In this document: positions 57,319-64,000 of the stretch, in pieces
Numbering within the stretch: the stretch's first letter is position 1
Layout of the letters: the number at the start of each line of letters is the position of its first letter
Source of the DNA: Actinoplanes xinjiangensis
GTDB taxonomy: Bacteria; Actinomycetota; Actinomycetes; Mycobacteriales; Micromonosporaceae
Reading direction: 5' to 3'
Length of the DNA: 64,000 nucleotides
Assembly (NCBI RefSeq): GCF_003148685.1
Contig: NZ_QGGR01000006.1
Span: forward strand, 310,001 to 374,000
Made by a program: the position numbers and the translations under genes
Notes under the pieces: generated by a model
What the model was told of the DNA's origin: nothing
The model's database searches: none
The model's input: only the letters and a program-made list of their open reading frames with translations

Positions 57319-58726
57319 CCGACGGCATCGACTCGGCGCCGGCCAGCATCGCCTCGCAGCTGCGCAGCACCACCGCGGCGGCCCGCCGCTGGGCCGGGGT
57401 CCGGTCGCCGAGCCCGGCCTCCCGGCGCCACCGCTCGGCGCTGTCCTCGGCCACCGCCCAGATGTCGTCCATCGTGGCCTCGGTCGGCAGGCCGAGACGC
57501 TCGCCGAGGCTGGTGCCCGCGCCACCGAGCAGCCGCAGTGCCTCCCGCGCGGTCTCCGCGGGCAGCGCCACCCGCCCCGACCGCAACGCCGACAACAGCC
57601 GCAACTCCGCGAAGTCGTGCGCCCCGGCCAGCAGCAGTTCCAGTTCGGCCAGCAGATGCCCGGACGCCGCGACCCGTTCGGTGCGCAGCAGATGATCCAG
57701 CACGATCAGCGCCGACCGGGCCTTGAGCGCCGCCCGCCGCGCCACGAACAGCTCGGCGATCGAGGCCTGGAGGTCCTTGAGCCCGCTGTACTCCTGCAAC
57801 CGTTCGGCCAGCGCGGACGTCGTGGCCGCACCGGTGCGCACCAGCGCGAGCGCCAGCCGGATCCCGCCGAGGCCGAACCGTTGCAGCAGATCCAGCCGCG
57901 CCCGCGCGCCGACCACGGGCAGCGCCCCGGCCGCGGTGAACCGGTCGGTCGACAACAACGACGGATCGGATGCGGTACGCGGCAGGGCGGCGATCGCGGC
58001 GAGCGCCCGGAACTCGTCGTCCCGTAACGTCCGCGCGGCATGCCCGATCAGCGGGGACATCGCGACCACGTCCTGGCAGAGTGCCGCGATCGCCGGTTCA
58101 CGACGACGGCGCCGGGCGATCCGCCGGGCCTCCAGCAGCCCGTCCGGCAGCCCGTCCCCGTGCATGTCCGCCTTGGTCAGTACCACGAACACATGAATGG
58201 GAAAGGCCGCCGGGCCCCGCAGTCCCCGGCCGGCGCGCAGAAAGTCCAGATCCGGTTCACCGATCCGGGGTGTGAGCAGCAGGACCGCGTCGGCTTCCGG
58301 CAGCACCTGCCCCGGCGGCGTGGACGGCCCGGTGTCGATCAGCTCGGTACGCCGCAGCACCCGGCTCGGCCACTGCACGACCGCCCGCGGCACCGGGGTG
58401 TCCAGCCGCAACCCGCCGGAGGTCCGGGCGACCGGGACCTCGTAGGGCCGCCCGTGCTCCGGCCGGCTCCAGGCCCGCAACTCCGTGCCGTCCCGGTAGG
58501 TCACCAGATCGGCCTGTCCGACCGGCGCCACGTCCTCCCCGACGAGCGCGTTGACCAGCGTCGACTTGCCGGTCCGGCCGGCTCCCGCGACGGCGAGGCG
58601 CAACGGCCCGGCGAACCGGTCGAGGGTGTGCCGCAGCCGGCCGTCGGCGTTCGGATGGCCGTGATAGACCTGCGCCGCCCGCATCAGCAGGTCGTGCGTA
58701 CGCCGTTCCAGCTCCTCGCTGATCAC
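57308..58726 (-). CDS. Dynamin-like GTPase, IniC-like
   Basis: A 472-residue GTPase. G1 is LRLAVAGAGRTGKSTLVNALVG, the G3 region is RTELIDTGPS and G4 is VVLTKADMHGDG; the C-terminal two-thirds are helical (RTERVAASGHLLAELELLLA and similar). Its place after an IniA-like and an IniB-like gene reproduces the mycobacterial iniB-iniA-iniC order. Ini proteins are dynamin-like membrane-remodelling GTPases tied to cell-wall stress. The GTG start overlaps the IniA-like stop (GTGA). Its stop lies 11 bases inside the convergent hydrolase gene. Confidence 0.85.
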   Translation of the reverse strand: MISEELERRTHDLLMRAAQVYHGHPNADGRLRHTLDRFAGPLRLAVAGAGRTGKSTLVNALVGEDVAPVGQADLVTYRDGTELRAWSRPEHGRPYEVPVARTSGGLRLDTPVPRAVVQWPSRVLRRTELIDTGPSTPPGQVLPEADAVLLLTPRIGEPDLDFLRAGRGLRGPAAFPIHVFVVLTKADMHGDGLPDGLLEARRIARRRRREPAIAALCQDVVAMSPLIGHAARTLRDDEFRALAAIAALPRTASDPSLLSTDRFTAAGALPVVGARARLDLLQRFGLGGIRLALALVRTGAATTSALAERLQEYSGLKDLQASIAELFVARRAALKARSALIVLDHLLRTERVAASGHLLAELELLLAGAHDFAELRLLSALRSGRVALPAETAREALRLLGGAGTSLGERLGLPTEATMDDIWAVAEDSAERWRREAGLGDRTPAQRRAAAVVLRSCEAMLAGAESMPSVTG

Positions 58727-60657
58727 GCCCGGGCCCGGTCCGTCAGCGCCTGCGCCTGGGTGTGCAGTTCGGCCAGCCGGGTCAGTTCGTCGCGCAACCG
58801 CCGGCCGTGGGCGTCGCGGGCGGCCGCGTCCCGGTCGGCGGCGGCCTTGGCGTTGCGCAGCGACTCCATGGTCTCCTCCTGGAGATCCTCGGTGACGGCC
58901 GTGAAGTGGTCGCGCAGCGCCCGCTGGGCCCGCCGGACACTGTCGCGGGCATCCTTGTTGAGCCTGGTGAAGATGTCGTCGACGTGCTGCCGGACCGCGT
59001 TGCGCGCCTCGGTCTGCCGACGTTTGAGCAGTGTCTTGCTCTCGTCACGGACACTCTTGCCACCGAACAGGGCGCCACCGCCGATCGAGATCGGGTTGAT
59101 CAGCGACATCCCGGCGAGACTGGTCGCCAGACCGAACATCACCACCCCGCCGTACGATCCGCGCAGCCCGATGAACAGCTTCTGACCGGGCGTGAACGTC
59201 GCCACCGGCGGTGCGTCGAGCGTCGACACGCCCTGCAACGTGCCCCCGTCGGTGATGGCCAGCGCGGTCGACGGCAGCACGTCACCGGCCTCCGGCGGGA
59301 ACATGTCGGCGGTCCGGCGGGCCATCCACTCGGTCCGCTCGGCCAGCCAGGTCATGCTGGTGGTGGCCAGTTCCTGGAGTGCCTCGCGCAGCCACGGCTC
59401 GAATTCGTCCCAGCTCTTGGCCGGATCGTTGGTGGTGAAGAACTCGTCGGCCTCGGCGAGCAGGGCCTTCACCCGTTCCCGCAGGTCGTGTTCGATGTCC
59501 GACATCAGGTCGGCGACCTCGTCGGACAGCCGGTTCTGCCAGCGGACCGTACATTTGCGCAGGTCGTCGAGGCGCCGGTGGGTGGCCTGGAGATGCGCCG
59601 CCGCGTCCGAGGAGAACCCGTCGCCCTGGCTGTCCAGCTCCGCGCGCAACGGCACCGCGAGTTCCTGGATCGCCAGCCGGCCGAGTGCCCCCGCGGTCGC
59701 CCGCGCCAGCCGGTCCGGCTTGGCCTCGACCATCTTGCGCAGGTGTACGAGCAGATCCGCGAACCCGGACTCCCGGTTGAGGGCGTCGTCGCCGGTGCGT
59801 ACCGCGTGCAGCCGCAACGACGACGAGACCGCGGCCACCGCCGCCGGGATGCCGGCCCGGTTCAGCCGCAGACGGCTGTCGGCCAGGTCGCGGCGCCAGT
59901 CGGGGGCGTAGTCGGCCTTGGTCAGCACCACCAGCAGGCCGGGGAAGGAGCGGCCGAGCCCGGTCAGGACGGTCAGCTCGTCGTCGCTGAGCTGCCGTCC
60001 GGTCTCGCAGGTGTAGACGACCAGATCGGCGCCCGCCCGGTCGGCCAGATCGTGGGCCGCGGTCACCGCCCGGTCGGGGGCGGCGAAGGTCAGCGCCGGC
60101 GCGTCGATCAGCACCAGTCCGCCGGCCAGCAGCGACCGCGGCACACCGACGTCGACGTGCACCGGCGCGCCGGCCGGCAGGGCCGCGGTCGCCTCGGCCA
60201 GCGACGCCCCGAGCCGTTCCGGTACCAGCGGGATCCGGGCCTGCAACCCGACCGCGGCCGTCCAGTCGGCGGCCGGTGAGTCGCGCCGGATCAGGTGGGC
60301 CGTCGGTGTGTCGGCGTGGCGTACCACGGTCGGCACGCCGGTGTCGGCGTCCGGCAGCACGCCGCACACCGAGGCGTTGATCAGCGCGTTCACCAGCCGG
60401 CTGCGGCCCTGCTGGGCGGGGCCGACGACCAGCACCCGCAGCTGCGGGTGCAGCAGCCGGGCCCGGCGGCGGGTCAGCCGTTCGGCGAGATCCGCACGAC
60501 CGTGCGCCTGGCAGGTGCGGATCACCGCGTCCATGGTGTCCATCCACCAGGGATCACCGGTGGCGGCACCGCGCAGCGGATCGGGCGCCGGCCGCGGATG
60601 CGGAATCAGGGAAGCGGGACCCGTCGATGCCGTCGTCCCGGCTTCCCAGCTCGTCAT
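58723..60657 (-). CDS. Dynamin-like GTPase, IniA-like, with atypical P-loop
   Basis: A 644-residue protein. The P-loop reads VLVVGPAQQGRSRLVNALIN, with Arg instead of Lys in GxxxxGKS. The G3 region is LVLIDAPAL and G4 is LVVLTKADYAPD. The C-terminal half is long and helical, with a hydrophobic patch FIGLRGSYGGVVMFGLATSLAGMSLINPISIGGGALFGGKS that probably enters or touches the membrane, followed by coiled-coil (RNAVRQHVDDIFTRL and following). It matches the bacterial dynamin layout of IniA. ATG at 60657 has AAGG upstream. It likely works with the IniC-like protein. Confidence 0.87.
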   Translation of the reverse strand: MTSWEAGTTASTGPASLIPHPRPAPDPLRGAATGDPWWMDTMDAVIRTCQAHGRADLAERLTRRRARLLHPQLRVLVVGPAQQGRSRLVNALINASVCGVLPDADTGVPTVVRHADTPTAHLIRRDSPAADWTAAVGLQARIPLVPERLGASLAEATAALPAGAPVHVDVGVPRSLLAGGLVLIDAPALTFAAPDRAVTAAHDLADRAGADLVVYTCETGRQLSDDELTVLTGLGRSFPGLLVVLTKADYAPDWRRDLADSRLRLNRAGIPAAVAAVSSSLRLHAVRTGDDALNRESGFADLLVHLRKMVEAKPDRLARATAGALGRLAIQELAVPLRAELDSQGDGFSSDAAAHLQATHRRLDDLRKCTVRWQNRLSDEVADLMSDIEHDLRERVKALLAEADEFFTTNDPAKSWDEFEPWLREALQELATTSMTWLAERTEWMARRTADMFPPEAGDVLPSTALAITDGGTLQGVSTLDAPPVATFTPGQKLFIGLRGSYGGVVMFGLATSLAGMSLINPISIGGGALFGGKSVRDESKTLLKRRQTEARNAVRQHVDDIFTRLNKDARDSVRRAQRALRDHFTAVTEDLQEETMESLRNAKAAADRDAAARDAHGRRLRDELTRLAELHTQAQALTDRARA

Positions 60658-60690
60658 CCGCGTCCGTCAGCCTTTCGTCGTGGCGCCTGT

Positions 60691-61539
60691 CTAGCCGATG
60701 CCGAACACCTCGGCCTGCGTGGCCTGCGGCTCGTCGGCGCCGGACAGCAGACCACCGGTCAGACCGTGCAGGCTGTCACCGACACCGGAGACCGTGCCGG
60801 TCACGGTGCCGGTCAGCCCGTCGACCGCGTCGAGAGACGTGACGCCGCTCAGGTCCGGCTGGATCAGCGATCCGATCGAAGAGGTTGCCTCGTGGACCCC
60901 GGACACGTCAAGCAGGCCGGAACCGACGGTCTCCGGCAGCGCCGGCACGTTGCTCACCGTGTCCAGAACGCCACCCAGGTCGCCGCCGAGGTCACCGGTC
61001 AGGCCGGCACCGAGGTCACCGGTCAGGCCGCTGTCGTAGGGCACCGGGTCGACGGCGAACGTGGACGAGGTGGCCACCGCGCTGTCCACATCGAGCGCCG
61101 GGTCGTACTCGGCCGACAGCCCGCCGACCGTCGCCGACGTGCCGGCGCCCAGGTCCAGGGCGCCCGGCAGCACCGACACCTGCGCCAGCCCGTCGGCGTC
61201 CAGGCCCAGCACCGTGACGTTGACGCTGCTCGTCGCGTTGATCTCGGCCAGCGGGTCGTGCGTGACCTGGGCGGCGATCGCCTGCAACTGGGCCACCGCC
61301 CCGGCGACGTCGAGACTGGCCACCCCGGTGGTCAGGTCGTCCAGCCCGTCCGGGCCGGTCAGCCCGGCCACCGGCGCCGAGTCGATCACCAGCGGCAGCA
61401 CCTGCTGCACGTCGGTGGCGGTGATGTCGTCCAGCCCGGCGTGCCGCAGGGTCGCCTCCGGGTCCAGTTCGAACGCCGACCGCGCGGCCGGGTCGTAGAT
61501 CAGGTTGAGAACGAAGTCCTGCAAGGTGGGCGAAGTCAT
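60691..61539 (-). CDS. IniB N-terminal domain-containing protein
   Basis: A 282-residue protein. The first 60 residues (TLQDFVLNLIYDPAARSAFELDPEATLRHAGLDDITATDVQQVLPLVIDSAP) match the conserved IniB N-terminal domain. The rest is low-complexity, rich in Gly, Leu, Thr, Ser, Val and Asp (LTGDLGAGLTGDLGGDLGGVL), as in mycobacterial IniB. No signal peptide. Function unknown; in mycobacteria iniB is the first gene of the operon induced by cell-wall inhibitors. It lies 33 bases upstream of the IniA-like gene and is divergent from an Hsp70-like gene. Confidence 0.88.
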   Translation of the reverse strand: MTSPTLQDFVLNLIYDPAARSAFELDPEATLRHAGLDDITATDVQQVLPLVIDSAPVAGLTGPDGLDDLTTGVASLDVAGAVAQLQAIAAQVTHDPLAEINATSSVNVTVLGLDADGLAQVSVLPGALDLGAGTSATVGGLSAEYDPALDVDSAVATSSTFAVDPVPYDSGLTGDLGAGLTGDLGGDLGGVLDTVSNVPALPETVGSGLLDVSGVHEATSSIGSLIQPDLSGVTSLDAVDGLTGTVTGTVSGVGDSLHGLTGGLLSGADEPQATQAEVFGIG

Positions 61540-61659
61540 TGTCGAGCTCCTAGACGCTGATGCGGATCGAACGGCGCGGGCCCGGCGCCGAGATGAAAGC
61601 TACGGACGGGGCCGGCCGCGGGCATCGGGGCCGAGTCCCCCACTGTGCCCGGCCGCCGG

Positions 61660-61675
61660 TTAGGGGATTAGGGGA
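61660..61675. promoter_or_regulatory. Tandem TTAGGGGA repeat in the ini/Hsp70 divergent region
   Basis: Two adjacent copies of TTAGGGGA (61660-61667 and 61668-61675) lie in the 221-base gap between the IniB-like and Hsp70-like genes. A small inverted repeat GGTAC/GTACC (61721-61725 and 61735-61739) lies nearer the Hsp70-like start. Direct repeats in this place could bind the regulator encoded at 62768. Confidence 0.4.
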
Positions 61676-61760
61676 TCGGCGGCCCACGATTTTTGGGGGG
61701 ACGCTTCAAACCCGCCATTTGGTACGAACGTGGGGTACCGACCTCTGAGGAGTTGAACGC

Positions 61761-62771
61761 GTGTCCTACGTGCTGGGAATCGACATCGGTGTCGGCACCG
61801 TCAAAGCGGCCGTCTGCCGGCTCGCCGGCGCCGGCGAACCCGGTGGTTCCGGCTGGGGCCCGGCTCAGCCGGTGTCCCTGGGCGCCCGTTCAGCGGTGGT
61901 CGCGTCCGCGCTCCGGATGACCGCGGACGGCACCGTCGTCCCCGCCGAGGTGGGCCGGCATCCGGCCGACGCGGTCGCCGGCTACCTGCACCGGGTCGGT
62001 GATCCCCTGCCGATGTTCTTCGCCGGCGGGTACTTCCCGGCACACGGCCTGACCGCCGCGATGGCCCGCTGGGTGGTCGACCGGGTCTGGGAGATCATGG
62101 GGGAGCCGCCGGTCCGCGTGGCGATCGCCCACCCGTCCGGTTGGGGTGCCGGCCGGCTCGGGCTGCTCCAGGCCGGGCTGGCCGAGGCCGACCTGATGGG
62201 CTGCGTGCTGGTGACCCGGGCCCGCGCCGTCGTCGAGTGCCACCAGGCCGCCGGCCGCGCGCCCACCGCGGGCGGGCTGCTCGGCGTCTACCGGCTGGGC
62301 GGCTCCACCGCCGAGGTGTCGCTGGTCGCCCCGCAGCAGCCGGGCCGGATGGAACTGCTCGCGTCCGCCGAGCTCAGCGACGTCGGCGGGTTCGAGGTGG
62401 ACGGCCGGACCCCGGCCGACGCCCGGGCGCTGATCCGCCCGACGGTCGATCTCGCCGCGGCGCTGGTGCACAGCCGCGGTTACGGAACCGGCGATCTGTC
62501 GGCGGTATTGATCGCCGGAGTGGACGGCGCCGTATGTACCTACGTGTCCGATCTGCTCACCGCGGTGTTCCAGGCTCCCGTCGTCCGTGACCCGCAACCG
62601 CGCATGACCGTGGCCTTCGGTGCCGCGCTGGCCGGGCGCCCGCCGGTACCCCCGGCCGGTCCCGCCGTGGCCGGCCCCACCGACGCGTTCGCGGTCCTCC
62701 CGGCGGCGTCGCAGATCGCCCCGCCCCGTCCGCCGGTCAACCGCGTGGCGGTCCGGGCGGAGACCCGATGA
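61761..62771 (+). CDS. Hsp70-fold ATPase-like protein
   Basis: A 336-residue protein with the actin/Hsp70 ATPase layout only: phosphate-1 YVLGIDIGVGTVKAAVCRLA, connect/phosphate-2 LGVYRLGGSTAEVSLVAP and adenosine motif SAVLIAGVDGAVCTYVSDLL. A proline-rich C-terminus replaces the peptide-binding domain. The usual DxGG of phosphate-2 is RLGG, so hydrolysis may be weak. GAGGAG at 61747-61752 fixes the GTG start. Its stop overlaps the next gene (ATGA). The position suggests a sensor or switch working with the adjacent regulator and the divergent ini operon. Confidence 0.8.
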   Translation: MSYVLGIDIGVGTVKAAVCRLAGAGEPGGSGWGPAQPVSLGARSAVVASALRMTADGTVVPAEVGRHPADAVAGYLHRVGDPLPMFFAGGYFPAHGLTAAMARWVVDRVWEIMGEPPVRVAIAHPSGWGAGRLGLLQAGLAEADLMGCVLVTRARAVVECHQAAGRAPTAGGLLGVYRLGGSTAEVSLVAPQQPGRMELLASAELSDVGGFEVDGRTPADARALIRPTVDLAAALVHSRGYGTGDLSAVLIAGVDGAVCTYVSDLLTAVFQAPVVRDPQPRMTVAFGAALAGRPPVPPAGPAVAGPTDAFAVLPAASQIAPPRPPVNRVAVRAETR

Positions 62772-64000
62772 CCTCGTCCGTCCTGGCCCGGGTCGCCGCC
62801 GACCCGGCCGCACCACTGCACGCCGGGGTCGCCGCACCCGGCGGCTACGGCAAGACCACCCTGCTGCGGCAGCTGACCGACGCGTACCGCGGCGCCGGCG
62901 TCAAGGTGACCGGGCCGTGGCCGCCCCGCCTGCCCGCCGCCGACCACGTCCTGCTGATCGACGACGCCCACCTGCTCCCCCCGGAGCAGCTCAACGACCT
63001 GCGCGAACACGCCGAACAGCCGGACGCGCGGATCGTCGTCGCCCACCGGCCGTGGCCCCGCCGCCCGGAACTGCTGCGACTGATCGAGGTGCTGCGCCGC
63101 GGTGGCCCGGCCATCACCCTGCCGCCGCTCGGCCCCGCCCAGATCGCCGGCCACCTGACCGCCCCCACCGACGAACTGATCACGTGGGTGACCGCCCAGA
63201 CCGCCGGGATCGCCCGGTACGTGACCCGTCTCGCCGGCGCCCTCACCGGTGCGGTGCCCGCCGGCCCGCCGCACGTACCGGTCGCCGCCCTGGCACCGTT
63301 CGCCGCCGAACTCGACGAACTCGACCCCGGCGTCCGCACCCTGCTGCTCGCCGTCGAAGCCGGTGCCGGACTGTCGTTCGACCTGGTCGCGGCCGTCCTG
63401 GACCACGACGCCGACGTCGCCGAACTCGTCGACGCGGGCCGCGCGACCGGGATGCTGACCGCCGACGGCACTCTGGTCCCGCTCGCCCGGCGCGCCATCG
63501 CCGCCCTCGCCCCGATCAGCCAGCGCATCGACGTACGCCAGCGTCTCGCCGCTCTCCAGATGGCCCGCGGCGGCCCGGTCCTGCCGCTGGTGCGTCCCCT
63601 GCTGCGGGTCGCGGCCGCACCCGGCCTGGTCCCCGGCGCCGCCGGCAGCGGCCTCGGCCACGTCTACGAGGCCGCCGGCGAGGAGGCTCTGGGCGACGAC
63701 CCCGCCCTGGCCGCCGAACTGTTCGCCGCCGCGGCCGGGGCCGGGCGCACCACCGCGGCCCGCCGCGCCCTGGCCACCGCGCTGGCCGGCGACCTCGACC
63801 ACGCCTCCCGCCTCACCGACCAGGTCCTCGCCGACGGCAGCCCACCGCAACGCGCCGAGGCCGCCTACGTCGCCGCCGCCGTCCTGGCGCACCGTGGACA
63901 GACCGCGCAGGCCGTCCGCCTCTACGAATGGGCCGGCACCGACGTGGCCGCCGGATTCGCCGCGGTCGGCCTGATCGCCGTCGGCCGGCTCACCGACGCC
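62768..64000 (+). CDS. Large AAA/LuxR-type (IniR/MalT-like) regulator, C-terminus cut by window end
   Basis: At least 411 codons are visible. Walker A is AAPGGYGKTTLLRQL (about residues 23-35) and Walker B is DHVLLIDDAHLLPPEQL; a winged-helix-like region and helical TPR-like repeats follow (AAYVAAAVLAHRGQTAQAVRLYEWAG). This is the layout of STAND/LuxR regulators such as MalT, and of the mycobacterial IniR that activates iniBAC. The DNA-binding LuxR domain would lie beyond the window and cannot be seen. ATG overlaps the Hsp70-like stop, so the pair is coupled. Confidence 0.78.
   Translation, partial: MTSSVLARVAADPAAPLHAGVAAPGGYGKTTLLRQLTDAYRGAGVKVTGPWPPRLPAADHVLLIDDAHLLPPEQLNDLREHAEQPDARIVVAHRPWPRRPELLRLIEVLRRGGPAITLPPLGPAQIAGHLTAPTDELITWVTAQTAGIARYVTRLAGALTGAVPAGPPHVPVAALAPFAAELDELDPGVRTLLLAVEAGAGLSFDLVAAVLDHDADVAELVDAGRATGMLTADGTLVPLARRAIAALAPISQRIDVRQRLAALQMARGGPVLPLVRPLLRVAAAPGLVPGAAGSGLGHVYEAAGEEALGDDPALAAELFAAAAGAGRTTAARRALATALAGDLDHASRLTDQVLADGSPPQRAEAAYVAAAVLAHRGQTAQAVRLYEWAGTDVAAGFAAVGLIAVGRLTDA

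Overview
The window is a GC-rich, gene-dense chromosomal segment with many GTG/TTG starts, 4-bp start/stop overlaps, Tat/Sec-exported carbohydrate-active enzymes carrying CBM2 and ricin-type modules, an F420-type luciferase-like oxidoreductase and an IniB/IniA/IniC-type dynamin operon. This combination points to a filamentous actinomycete, most likely Micromonosporaceae (Actinoplanes-like). The genus is inferred from gene content, not proven. I found no tRNA, rRNA, CRISPR array, insertion sequence or prophage.

Layout. 1-2466: tail of a TIGR01777-type epimerase, a metallo-beta-lactamase (MBL) fold hydrolase divergent from a TetR regulator, and a small unknown protein. 2501-5303 (minus): a coupled YraQ-type permease / TIGR03943 protein / lipid-anchored-like protein operon. 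5520-9518: three contiguous PLP enzymes (Y4yA-type decarboxylase, cysteine-synthase-like protein fused to a rhodanese domain, SufS-like class V enzyme). 9600-14170: a SAM methyltransferase and a complete ZnuA-ZnuC-ZnuB-ZnuB-ArsR zinc-uptake operon, both preceded by Zur-like boxes. The run 5520-14170 is the best candidate for a zinc-responsive small-molecule (metallophore-like) system.

14222-26231: mixed genes. These are a DM13 protein, an SDR with a divergent TetR and triple operator, msrA with a phosphotransferase, an F420 oxidoreductase, a poly-gamma-glutamate-hydrolase-like protein, a STAS protein and response regulator, IclR divergent from 3-oxoacid CoA-transferase subunits, another phosphotransferase, and a CGNR regulator divergent from an MBL-like protein.

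26389-43278: a large arabinoxylan-degrading locus. It holds secreted GH10-CBM2, SGNH esterase-ricin, GH27-ricin, GH43-CBM6, ricin-GH43, CBM2-GH62 and GH11-CBM2 enzymes, plus cytoplasmic GH10, GH51 and GH43 enzymes. Secreted enzymes would cut and debranch the polymer outside, and the cytoplasmic ones would finish the imported oligosaccharides. LacI/CebR-type palindromes sit in front of the secreted enzymes. No sugar ABC importer is in the window.

43615-57318: an acetyltransferase, an ECF sigma / zinc-finger anti-sigma / ABC exporter cassette, LysR with an inositol-monophosphatase-like protein, a leaderless ArsR-SRPBCC-RibD-like operon, an esterase, an M28 peptidase and an SDR remnant. 57308-64000: an IniC-like / IniA-like / IniB-like operon divergent from an Hsp70-like ATPase and a large AAA/LuxR-type regulator cut by the window edge. 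This resembles the mycobacterial cell-envelope-stress iniBAC system but has an Hsp70-fold partner.

Several gene ends (14131, 17973, 44202, 47051) are followed by short tandem duplications that copy the gene's own 3' end. Most copy the stop codon as well. A triple inverted-repeat element sits at 39231-39338.
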